From DALYJJ01 sp033763935 (lineage in GTDB: Bacteria; Acidobacteriota; Terriglobia; Bryobacterales; Bryobacteraceae): 64,000 nucleotides of DNA. Within the stretch, counting starts at the first letter, position 1; every line of letters starts with the position of its first letter. The position numbers and the translations under genes were made by a program. The notes under the pieces are model-generated. The model searched no databases and was not told the DNA's origin. It saw only the letters and a program-made list of their open reading frames with translations. Positions 44,842 to 52,851 of this stretch are shown here, piece after piece. The stretch lies in contig JANRJO010000060.1 of the NCBI GenBank assembly GCA_033763935.1, positions 19,723-83,722 on the forward strand, written 5' to 3'.

Positions 44842-47199
44842 TTGACCGTCCTTAGATCGCCACATGGCTGGCGACGCCCCAGGTTGCCAGAAATGAATTG
44901 GAGCTCCTGGAGGGATGGAGAGATTGTTGCCTTCTCGACCAGATGCCCACCATGCTCCGGGGACAGCCCGGGCCGGCGGCAGCAGGCAGGAATGCGGCCC
45001 GACATCGGCGCGGACGGCCGAAACATCTTCCCCGAGTTTCAAGAGCCGGTCACGCATTTGTTTGCGCAGGTGCCCTACATGTCACCGGAACAGGCGGAAG
45101 GGAAGCCGCTGGATGGGCGGTCCGACATCTTCTCGTTTGGTGCGGTGCTTTACGAGATGCTGTCGGGGGCGCAAGCGTTCCAAGGACGCAGCAAGGCGGA
45201 GATCCTGGCGGCCATCCTCCACGAGGAGCCGACACCGCTGGAGGAGGTGGCGCCAGACCTCCCCTACCACCTATACCGGCTTGTGGCGCAGTGCCTGAGA
45301 AAGCAGTCAGAGCGGCGGTGGCAGCACATGGAGGATGTCAAGGCGCTGCTGGAGCAGTTGCTGGAAGAGGCCGGCTCAGTAAAGTGGGCAACTCGCGCGC
45401 CGGCAAGGCAATCGCGGATTCCCGCATTCCGCGCGTGGATGGCGCTAGGACTGATTCCTCTGGCCGGACTGGCATGGTATCTCGCGTCTCCGTTCAACCG
45501 GCAGGCCCCGCTCAATGCGACTTTCACCAAGCTCACCGATCAACCCGGCCAGGAACTGTACCCGAGTCTTTCACCGGACGGCAAGTCTTTCGTCTATCAG
45601 AGCCGCCTATCGGGCAACTGGGACATCCGCTTTCAGCGGGCAGGGGGGACAAACCCGCTCAACCTGACACAGGACTCCCGGGAGGACGATGTGCAGCCCG
45701 CGTTTTCGCCGGACGGGGAGCGCATCGCGTTCCGTTCGGAGCGTGGCGGGGGAGGGATCTTCGTGATGGGCGCGACGGGAGAGAACGTTAAGCGCATCAC
45801 GGAAGGCGGGTACAACCCTGCCTGGTCGCCGGATGGTAAGGAGATCGTCTTCGCTACTGCGGGCTTCGGGAGGGCGGACGTTCGGATGGGCCTAGGAAGC
45901 CAGCTATACGTCGTCAACGTTGAAACTCAGGAACGACGGCTCGTCACCGCGAAGCTTGATGACTGCGTGCAGCCTCACTGGTCTCCCCACGGCGACCGCA
46001 TCGCATGCTGGGGTTATATCAAGGCCAACCGCGACATCTGGAGCGTTCCAGCGGCAGGTGGTGAACCGGTTCCGGTGACGTCAGATCTGGCGTTCGATTG
46101 GAGTCCGGTGTGGTCGCCGGACGGGCGGTACAGCTATTTCTCGAGCGACCGGGGCGGCAGCATGAACTTGTGGCGCGTTCGGGTGGAGGAACGGTCAGGG
46201 CGGCCCATGGCAGCCCCTGAGCTGTTCACCACTCCGTCCCTGTACAGCAGCCAATTGAGTTTTTCGCAAGACGGGCGGCGGATGGCCTATGTCCAATCAA
46301 CGATCGACTCGAATCTGAACAGGGCGGGTTTCGACGGCTCTCGATCCGCGGCGGTCGGCCAACCGACTCCCGTCACTCGCGATTCGATTCGGAAGACCCA
46401 GGTGAATGCGTCGCCCGACGGCCGGTGGCTCGCCTTTGCCTCAGTGGGCACGCAGGACGACCTTTTTGTGATCCGAACCGACGGTACCGGATTACGCCAG
46501 CTGACGGACGACGCGGCGAGGGACCGGATGCCGGCGTGGTCGCCGGACGGCAAGCGCTTAGCGTTCTACTCCGACCGCAGCGGGACGCACCAGGTATGGA
46601 TCATGAACGCCGATGGAAGCGGGTTGCGCCAGCTGACGAACTATCGAAACCAGAATGTGATGACGCCGTTGTGGTCACCGGACGGGGCACGGATCGCGTG
46701 CACCGTGCAGAATGGAGTCCCGCTTTTGATTGATCCCGACAGGGACTGGAAGGATCAGTCCCCTCAACCGCTGACGCCACTGGCGGAGAAGGGCGCGTGG
46801 CTGTGGCTCTGGTCCTGGTCGGGCGATGGCCGAAAGCTGGGGGCAACTCTCATGCGCCCTGACTCGGGCTCAGCCGGGTTCGGGATCTACTCCCTGGATT
46901 CCAAGCAATTCCGATTGCTGCGGCCGTCCGGCGGCTGGCCAGTGTGGCTGCGGGACAATCGCCGCCTCCTGTATATGGCAGAGGGATCGAGCGCGAGCTA
47001 TCCGAGTACGGGCAAGTTGTACGTGATTGACAGCGTCTCTGGTACGACTCACCAGGCGCTCTGGATCGATCCCTTCCAATTCGAAAACAACTTCGGGCTG
47101 CCGGCACGAGAAGGACCTGTATTTCGTGGTCTTACGAATCGAGGCCGATGTCTGGATCGCTACCTTATAGGAGCCGCGCCTGACGAGGGTGCGTCATGA
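44842..47199 (+). pseudogene. Truncated serine/threonine kinase fused to a TolB-like propeller
   Basis: The first recognisable part (about 45070) is the C-lobe of a PknB-type kinase: PYMSPEQAEGKPLDGRSDIF, then SFGAVLYEMLSGAQAF. The N-lobe, HRD loop and DFG are missing and the sequence before it is unrelated, so catalysis is not expected. A transmembrane helix (MALGLIPLAGLAWYLAS) and many PD40/TolB blades follow (for example PSLSPDGKSFVYQS and PAWSPDGKRLAFYSDR). Near 47105-47112 the frame shifts: the alternative frame reads DLYFVVLRIEADVWIATL and stops at 47168-47170, the usual family ending. Both ends are therefore damaged. The intact family are membrane kinase/propeller proteins common in Acidobacteria. 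Confidence 0.8.
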
Positions 47200-47296
47200 T
47201 CGGGCGTCTTACAAGCGGTGTTCGTGGCGCCCGAGTGCCAGGGACTAGTTCGGCGGCAGGAACGGTCTGGCGAGACGGTGGAAGGCAAGAACCCTC

Positions 47297-47325
47297 TTGA
47301 CGCTCCTCCCGGGAGCGTGTACGCT
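47297..47325 (+). promoter_or_regulatory. Sigma-70-like promoter of the ROK/methyltransferase genes
   Basis: TTGACG, a 17-bp spacer and TACGCT (-35 at 47297-47302, -10 at 47320-47325). The predicted +1 is near 47332, directly against the operator at 47335-47346. Confidence 0.6.
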
Positions 47326-47333
47326 GGCGTTTG

Positions 47334-47347
47334 CGCAAACGTTTGCG
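47334..47347. promoter_or_regulatory. LacI-type operator O1 (CGCAAACGTTTGCG)
   Basis: 14-bp perfect palindrome with core GCAAACGTTTGC, a classic LacI/GalR half-site arrangement. It lies at the predicted transcription start of the ROK gene, suited to steric repression. Confidence 0.8.
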
Positions 47348-47359
47348 TAGGTGTGACAG

Positions 47360-48355
47360 ATGAGGCTTAGAGAGGCGGCGGGCGTGCCGGAAGAACGTGA
47401 TCCGTACGCGGTGATCGGACTCGACATCGGCGGTACGAAGACGGCTGGCGGGGTGGTTGCTTTCCCTGGGGCGCGGCTGGTGAGTCGCAGGCAGATCGCA
47501 ACGCAGCCGGGGCGGGGTGGCCTGGATGTTCTGGAGAGGGTGCTGGAGTTTGCGGGGCAGTTGGGCGAGGAGGCGGTGTCGCTGGGGCTGCAGGTGAGAG
47601 GCGTTGGGGCGGGGGTGGCGGAGCTGGTGGACCTGGCGGGCGAGGTGAGGAGTTCGCAGACGATTGCGTGGAGCGGCGTCCCGGTGCGGGAGCGGCTCTC
47701 GACGATCGCGCCGGCGGTGGTGGAGTCGGACGTTCGAGCGGCGGCTCTCGGGGAAGCGGTTTGCGGGGCGGGGAGAAGCTATCGGTCGTTTGTCTACGTG
47801 ACGGCGGGCACGGGCATCAGTTCCGCTTTCGTTCTCGACGGACAGCCGTGGACGGGTGCGCGGGGCAATGCGCTGGTGCTTGCTACGGGGCCGCAGACGG
47901 CGCACTGCGTGGAGTGCGCTGGTCTGAGTTCGAGCGTTCTCGAGGAGTATGCATCGGGCCCGGCGATTGCGCGGCGGTACGGCAACCTGACGGGTGCTTC
48001 GATTACGAAGGCCGAGGAAGTGTGCGCGCGGGCGGCCGCCGGGGAAGCGGCTGCGATGGAGGTGGTGACGAGCGCGGCTACGGCGCTGGGATCGGCCGTG
48101 GGCTTCCTGGCGAACGTATTGGACCCGGAGGCGGTGGTGGTGGGCGGTGGGCTGGGCCTCTGCGGAGGGCTGTTTTGGAAGGAATTGGTGGCTTCGGCCC
48201 GGCGCCATATCTGGGCGCGGGAGACACAGGCGCTGCCGATCGTTACCGCGGAACTGGGAGCGGATTGCGGCGTGATCGGGGCGGCGGTGCGATGCCGGCA
48301 GGAGTTGAGTTTTGACGAGGAGAATTTAGCATGCAGGATATCGTCACGCGTCTGA
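47360..48355 (+). CDS. ROK-family sugar kinase/glucokinase-like protein
   Basis: A 331-aa ROK protein with the ATP-phosphate loop AVIGLDIGGTKTAGG near residue 22 and a second phosphate motif YVTAGTGISSAF near residue 155. The region that holds the ROK zinc motif (CxCGxxGCxE) is degenerate (HCVECAGLSSSVLEEYASG), as in some non-glucokinase ROK members. No DNA-binding domain is present, so it is an enzyme rather than a repressor. Expected reaction: ATP-dependent phosphorylation of a hexose, N-acetylhexosamine or similar sugar. It heads the LacI-controlled cluster, and its 3' end overlaps the methyltransferase gene by 25 bp. Confidence 0.88.
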   Translation: MRLREAAGVPEERDPYAVIGLDIGGTKTAGGVVAFPGARLVSRRQIATQPGRGGLDVLERVLEFAGQLGEEAVSLGLQVRGVGAGVAELVDLAGEVRSSQTIAWSGVPVRERLSTIAPAVVESDVRAAALGEAVCGAGRSYRSFVYVTAGTGISSAFVLDGQPWTGARGNALVLATGPQTAHCVECAGLSSSVLEEYASGPAIARRYGNLTGASITKAEEVCARAAAGEAAAMEVVTSAATALGSAVGFLANVLDPEAVVVGGGLGLCGGLFWKELVASARRHIWARETQALPIVTAELGADCGVIGAAVRCRQELSFDEENLACRISSRV

Positions 48356-49308
48356 AGCAGGGGACGCCGGTGATCGGAGACGGCGGCTATCTGCTCGAGC
48401 TCGAGCGGCGCGGCCATGTGGACAGCGGATCGGAGCGCGAGAAGGTCGGCACCGGCCGCGGCAGCGGGCAGTTCACGCCCGAGGTGGTGATTGAGAACCC
48501 GGACGCGCTGCGGGAGCTGCATCGCGAGTTTCTGGCGGCGGGGTCAGAGGTGCTGCAGGCGCTGACGTTCTTTGCGACGCGAGAGAAGCTCGCGCGGGCG
48601 GGGTACGGCAAGCAGACGGAAGACATCAACGTGCAGGCGGTGAAGCTGGCGCGGGGGGTGGCGGGAGGCGCGGCGCTGGTGGCGGGGTCGGTTTCGCGCA
48701 CGCAGCTCTTCGAGCGCGAAGGGAGTTCGGCGGCGGCGCACGTGCGGGATCTGCTGGCGGAGCAGATCCGGCTGCTGAAGGACGGCGGCGTGGACTTCCT
48801 GCTGATGGAGACGTTCTTTCACCTGGAGGAGATGCTGATTGCGCTCCAGTGCGCGCGCGAGAGCGGGCTGCCGGTGCTGGCGACGATGAGCTTCCGCCCG
48901 ACGCTGGACGCGTGTTCGGACGGCCACTCGCCGGAGGCGTGCGCGAAGGCGATGGCCGATGCGGGCGCGCTGGCGGTGGGCGCGAATTGCGAGCAGGAGC
49001 CGGAACGAATGCTCGGGCTGCTGCGGCGGATGCAGCGGGCGGCGCCGGCGCCGGTGATCGCACAGCCGGCGGCATTTCGAACCACGGAACAGACACCGTG
49101 CTTCACGAAGCTTCCGCAGTTTCCGGACGACATGGAAACGATCCAGGTGTCGCGGCAGTCCTTTCGGGACTTCGGGGCGCTGGCGGTACGCGAGCAGTTC
49201 GGGTACGTGGGCGGCTGCTGCGGCTGCAACGCGGCTTATTTGCGGGCGCTCCGGAAGGGCGTCGCAGGCGCGCTGCAGGCGCGGGAGCCGGCGGCGGTGG
49301 GAAATTGA
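48331..49308 (+). CDS. Homocysteine S-methyltransferase-family protein
   Basis: A 325-aa zinc-dependent methyltransferase fold. The zinc cysteines appear in VGANCEQEP (about residue 218) and GYVGGCCGCN (about residue 292-295). The N-terminus (VIGDGGYLLELERRG) matches the family. Members move a methyl group from S-methylmethionine or betaine to homocysteine; the donor here is unknown. GAGGAGAATTTAGC precedes the ATG. It is unusual between a sugar kinase and a sugar isomerase and suggests that the cluster's substrate carries a methyl group, or that the protein has been recruited to a different transfer. Confidence 0.88.
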   Translation: MQDIVTRLKQGTPVIGDGGYLLELERRGHVDSGSEREKVGTGRGSGQFTPEVVIENPDALRELHREFLAAGSEVLQALTFFATREKLARAGYGKQTEDINVQAVKLARGVAGGAALVAGSVSRTQLFEREGSSAAAHVRDLLAEQIRLLKDGGVDFLLMETFFHLEEMLIALQCARESGLPVLATMSFRPTLDACSDGHSPEACAKAMADAGALAVGANCEQEPERMLGLLRRMQRAAPAPVIAQPAAFRTTEQTPCFTKLPQFPDDMETIQVSRQSFRDFGALAVREQFGYVGGCCGCNAAYLRALRKGVAGALQAREPAAVGN

Positions 49309-49317
49309 TAGACTTAG

Positions 49318-49329
49318 GCAAACGTTTGC
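49318..49329. promoter_or_regulatory. LacI-type operator O2 (GCAAACGTTTGC)
   Basis: Exact copy of the 12-bp palindrome, between the methyltransferase stop and the SIS-gene start. No good -35/-10 precedes it, so it may act as an internal block or serve a weak second promoter. Confidence 0.75.
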
Positions 49330-49345
49330 GCGAAGCGATTGACTG

Positions 49346-50416
49346 ATGGGCAACCCTCGTCTCCTTACCGACATTCAGAGCCAGCCGGCGTCGCTCCAGG
49401 CCGTGCTGAGTCACCAAACCGGGGCGGGCAGTGCGGCTGTTCTGGAAGCAGGCCGGCTGATCCGCAAAGCGGGCCGGGTGATCATCACGGGGATGGGCGC
49501 GTCACTCTTCGGGTCGATTCCGCTCGAGTACCTGCTGTGCGAGCAAGGGATCGACGCGTCGGTGCTGGAGAGCGGCGAGATGCTGCATTACCGGCGGGGC
49601 ATGTACCGGGACACGGTGATCATCATGGTGTCCCGCTCCGGCGAGTCAGTGGAGATCGCGAAGCTGCTGGCACAGGTGGGCGATGGCGCGACCGTGATCG
49701 GCGTCAGCAACGACCCGGCGAGTATGCTGGCGCAGGGGGCGGATTGTTCGATCCACATCGGAAGCCTGCCCGACGAGATGGTGGCGATCCAGAGCTATAC
49801 GGGAACGCTGCTGGCGCTGGGACTGCTGGGGGCGGCGGTGACGGGCGAGTTTGAGTATTTAGTGGCGCAGGCGGAGGAGGTCATCGGGCGACTCGGGGGG
49901 TACATTGAGGGGTTGCTCGCGAGCGGCGACTGGAACGAATTTCTGAGCCTGAGCGCACCGGTGCATCTTCTGGCGCGCGGCCCCTCCTATGGCTCCGCGC
50001 TGGAGGGGGCGCTGCTGTTTAATGAAACAGCGAAGTATCCGGCGTGCGGGATTGCGGCGGCGTCCTTCCGGCACGGACCGGTGGAGATGGTGGACGGGAA
50101 CTTTGTGGGGTTCGTGTTTGCACCCGCGGGGCAGACGCGCGAGTTGAATGTTTCGCTGGCGTCAGACCTGGCCTATTTCGGAGGGCGCGTGTGCGTGGTG
50201 GGGCCGGGGCCGCGGACGGGTGGTCCGCGGTGGTGTGAGACGATCCCGGTGACGGCGCCGCTTGCGCCGCTGGTGGAGATCATCCCCGTTCAGGTGGCCG
50301 CGCTGCGGCTGGCACAGATGCGGGGACTCAAGGTGGGCGAGTTCCGATACACGCCGCAGGTGACGCGGGACGAGGCGCGATTCTCGCGTCCCCACGAGCC
50401 CGTGACGGCGCAGTAG
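49346..50416 (+). CDS. SIS-domain sugar isomerase/deaminase-like protein
   Basis: A 356-aa protein with two SIS domains, like the isomerase half of GlmS and AgaS/FrlB-type deglycases or isomerases. First SIS: VIITGMGASLFGSIPLEYLL, then IIMVSRSGESVEIAKLL. Second SIS: VHLLARGPSYGSALEGALLF, then AAASFRHGPVEMVDG. The GlmS glutaminase domain is missing. It probably acts on a phosphorylated (amino) sugar made by the ROK kinase upstream. The operator O2 lies 17-28 bases before the start. The ATG at 49346-49348 is the natural start. Confidence 0.87.
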   Translation: MGNPRLLTDIQSQPASLQAVLSHQTGAGSAAVLEAGRLIRKAGRVIITGMGASLFGSIPLEYLLCEQGIDASVLESGEMLHYRRGMYRDTVIIMVSRSGESVEIAKLLAQVGDGATVIGVSNDPASMLAQGADCSIHIGSLPDEMVAIQSYTGTLLALGLLGAAVTGEFEYLVAQAEEVIGRLGGYIEGLLASGDWNEFLSLSAPVHLLARGPSYGSALEGALLFNETAKYPACGIAAASFRHGPVEMVDGNFVGFVFAPAGQTRELNVSLASDLAYFGGRVCVVGPGPRTGGPRWCETIPVTAPLAPLVEIIPVQVAALRLAQMRGLKVGEFRYTPQVTRDEARFSRPHEPVTAQ

Positions 50417-50423
50417 GCCCGCT

Positions 50424-50831
50424 GTGCCGAAGTGGCTGTCGCTGGCGCTGCTCTCCACGCTGTTCTGGGGCGTGTGGGCGTTTCTGGTGAAGATCGGCGC
50501 GGGGAATCTGTCGCCGGAACTGATGCAACTCCTGTTTGTGGTGGGGATGCTGCCGCTGGTGGCGGCGGCGGCGGCGCGGCAGGGATTTCGCGTGGAGACG
50601 GACCGGCGCGGCGTGGTGTACGGAGTGCTGAACGGGGTGCTGGCGACGCTGGGGATGGTGGCGTTTTACGTGGCGATGGAGCGCGGGAAGGCATCGGTGG
50701 TGGGACCGGTGACCGCGTTGTTTCCGTTGTTCACGGTGCTGGGGGCGGTGTTGTTTTTGCGGGAGCGGTTGAATTGGGTGCAGGCGGCGGGCATGGTGCT
50801 GGCGCTGGCGGCGATCGCGGTGCTGGCGTGA
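50424..50831 (+). CDS. Half-size EamA/DMT transporter, first subunit
   Basis: A 135-aa protein with about four helices and the EamA features: N-terminal LALLSTLFWGVWAFLVKIGA and C-terminal LFPLFTVLGAVLFLRERLNW. It is one EamA repeat, half the size of normal drug/metabolite transporters, so it should function as a dimer. The GTG start is used. Its TGA overlaps the GTG of the second half (GTGA), so the two are strongly coupled and probably form one heterodimeric carrier. Substrate unknown; the cluster context suggests a sugar derivative. Confidence 0.83.
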   Translation: MPKWLSLALLSTLFWGVWAFLVKIGAGNLSPELMQLLFVVGMLPLVAAAAARQGFRVETDRRGVVYGVLNGVLATLGMVAFYVAMERGKASVVGPVTALFPLFTVLGAVLFLRERLNWVQAAGMVLALAAIAVLA

Positions 50832-51250
50832 CGTGGTTTGCTCCGGCGCTGCTGGCGGCCTTTCTTTGGGGCCTGGTGGGTGTCCTGCAGAAACTGGGGA
50901 GCAATCGAATCGGGGCGGGCTCACTGCTGATCTGGGTGACGGCGGGATACGTTCTGGCGTTGCCGCTGCTGCTGCTGCACGGCGGGTTCGGCGGCTTCAC
51001 GTGGCGCGGGGGGCTGGTGGGGGTGGCGGCGGGTTTGATCAACGGGCTGGGGACGTGGTTTCTGTTCGCCTCGCTCGAGCGGGGAGCGAAGGCGTCGGTG
51101 GCCATCCCTCTGACGGCGCTGTATCCGGTGGTTACGTTCGGGCTGGCGTTCGGATTGTTATCGGAGCGACTGACGGGCCGCGAATGGCTGGGCGTGGCGC
51201 TGGCGGTGACCGGCGCGGCGATGCTTTCCTACGAACGGGACGGTTCCTGA
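50828..51250 (+). CDS. Half-size EamA/DMT transporter, second subunit
   Basis: A 140-aa single-repeat EamA protein with four to five helices: WFAPALLAAFLWGLVGVLQK, then SLLIWVTAGYVLALPLLLLH, then the C-terminal YPVVTFGLAFGLLSERLTGR, a typical EamA end. The GTG start overlaps the first subunit's stop. Together the two make one full-size DMT. Its 3' end overlaps the convergent FG-GAP gene by 22 bp. Confidence 0.83.
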   Translation: MTWFAPALLAAFLWGLVGVLQKLGSNRIGAGSLLIWVTAGYVLALPLLLLHGGFGGFTWRGGLVGVAAGLINGLGTWFLFASLERGAKASVAIPLTALYPVVTFGLAFGLLSERLTGREWLGVALAVTGAAMLSYERDGS

Positions 51251-52851
51251 ACGGCGAGGGTCTGGTTGCCTGGGACGTTTCGCAGGGTTTGCGTGCGGCC
51301 GCTGGGCCAGCGGATCTCGAGTTCGAGAACGGTGTTGTCCGGGCCGAGGCCGAAGTGGACCAGGGGTTCGCTGGAGCCGGCGTAGCCGACGGAGGTGCTG
51401 ACGTGATTCCACTGCTCACCGGAAGCGGTTTTGATGCGCACGCGCGCGCCGATGGCGTCGCGATTGGAAGCACTGCCGGTGAGCTTTAGCGACACCCAGT
51501 GTCCGGCTTGCGGGGTGGTGTTCCAGAGCACGAGCGGGGCTTCGTTGAGGCGGGTGACCACCACATCCACGCGGCCGTCGCGATCGAAATCGCCGAAGGC
51601 GGCGCCGCGATGGAGGGCCGCACCGGGGAGCAGTTCGAGCGAGAAGGCAGCGCCGCGGCGATTGACGAAGACCTGGTTGGGCTGGCGCGCGGGCTCGTTG
51701 GAAGTGGTGTCGGCGTTGTCCATGACGTGGCCGCCGGCGACGAAGATATCTTTCCAGCCATCGTTGTTGAGATCGTAGAGGCCGGTGCTCCACCCGCTCC
51801 ATTTGATGGACTCGCGGGTGACTCCGGTCTTTTCACCGGTAGGGGCGAAGAGGCCGCGGCCGACGTTGCGGAAGAGGGAGTGACCTTCGCGCGTGAGGGC
51901 GGTGACGAAGACGTCGTCGCGGCCGTCGTTATCGTAGTCGCGAAGATCGGCGCCCATCCAGGAGTGGGCGGCGCCATTGGCGTTGAGGGCGACGCCGGCG
52001 GCGAGTGCGATCTCCTCGAACTTGCCATTGCCGAGGTTGCGGAACAGGAAGTTGGGGATGGTGTCGTTGGCGACGAACACGTCCGTCCAGCCGTCGGCGT
52101 CGTAATCGCCGAAGGCCACACCCATGCCTTTACCGGGGAAGGCGGCGATGCCGGCGGCGGCGGAGACGTCGCGGAAGCGGCCGTTGCCTTCGTTGCGGAA
52201 GAGCGCATTGGGTAGCGGGCGATAGAACTTGGGATGGCAGTACATGCGGTAGCCGGGCTTCTGGAGACCGCAATAGGGCTCGGCGTCGGGGTTCCACTCG
52301 ACGTAGCGGACCACGAAGAGATCGAGGCGGCCATCGTTGTCGTAATCGAACCAACCGGCGGCGACGGTCCACGGGCCGTCCGCGGGGACGCCGGACGTAG
52401 CGGTGACGTCGGCGAAGGTTCCGTCGCCGCGATTGCGGTAGAGGGTGTTGGCGCGGACGCCGGTGACGAAGAGGTCAACGAAGCCGTCGTTATCGAAGTC
52501 GGCGGCGGCGGCGCCCATGGAGTATCCGGCGCCGGCGAGGCCCGCACGATCGGTGACATCGGTGAAGGCGCCCTCGCGATTGTTGCGAAAGAGGCGGTTG
52601 TGGAAGGACGGGGCGGATTTGCGAAGGGAGGGGATCTCGGCGCCGTTGGCGACGAAGATGTCGGGCCAGCCGTCGTTGTCATAGTCGAGGACGGCCACGC
52701 CGGCGATCATGGTTTCGATCTGATGCTTGTTGCCGGCGGCGCCGTTGCGGACGACCATGTCGAGGGTGCTTGCGCGGAAGGTGACGGCGGGTTCAGCGGC
52801 GGAAGCCGCCGCGGCACACAGAAGGAAGGCGAGCTTAACGGGCAATTTCAC
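51229..52851 (-). CDS. FG-GAP/VCBS-repeat protein with ASPIC/UnbV C-terminus (CRTAC1-like)
   Basis: A 540-aa exported protein starting at GTG 52849-52851 (signal KLAFLLCAAAASAAEPA) after GGGAGACGA. Up to seven FG-GAP-type repeats with Ca2+-binding DxDxDG-like loops follow: LDYDNDGWPDIFVANG, ADFDNDGFVDLFVTG and GDYDADGWTDVFVAND. The C-terminus is an ASPIC/UnbV domain (WVSLKLTGSASNRDAIGARV, LEIRWPSGRTQTLRNVPG). Such proteins are secreted or surface-attached and often accompany TPR proteins in Acidobacteria. It overlaps the TPR gene by 17 bp and is part of the same minus-strand unit. Confidence 0.9.
   Translation of the reverse strand: MKLPVKLAFLLCAAAASAAEPAVTFRASTLDMVVRNGAAGNKHQIETMIAGVAVLDYDNDGWPDIFVANGAEIPSLRKSAPSFHNRLFRNNREGAFTDVTDRAGLAGAGYSMGAAAADFDNDGFVDLFVTGVRANTLYRNRGDGTFADVTATSGVPADGPWTVAAGWFDYDNDGRLDLFVVRYVEWNPDAEPYCGLQKPGYRMYCHPKFYRPLPNALFRNEGNGRFRDVSAAAGIAAFPGKGMGVAFGDYDADGWTDVFVANDTIPNFLFRNLGNGKFEEIALAAGVALNANGAAHSWMGADLRDYDNDGRDDVFVTALTREGHSLFRNVGRGLFAPTGEKTGVTRESIKWSGWSTGLYDLNNDGWKDIFVAGGHVMDNADTTSNEPARQPNQVFVNRRGAAFSLELLPGAALHRGAAFGDFDRDGRVDVVVTRLNEAPLVLWNTTPQAGHWVSLKLTGSASNRDAIGARVRIKTASGEQWNHVSTSVGYAGSSEPLVHFGLGPDNTVLELEIRWPSGRTQTLRNVPGNQTLAVQEPSRS

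Noticed and set aside
50432..51250. A 272-codon frame spanning both EamA halves
   Set aside because: Its first half is a glycine-rich shadow of the first subunit; only the part after 50828 is EamA-like, so two overlapping half genes explain it better.
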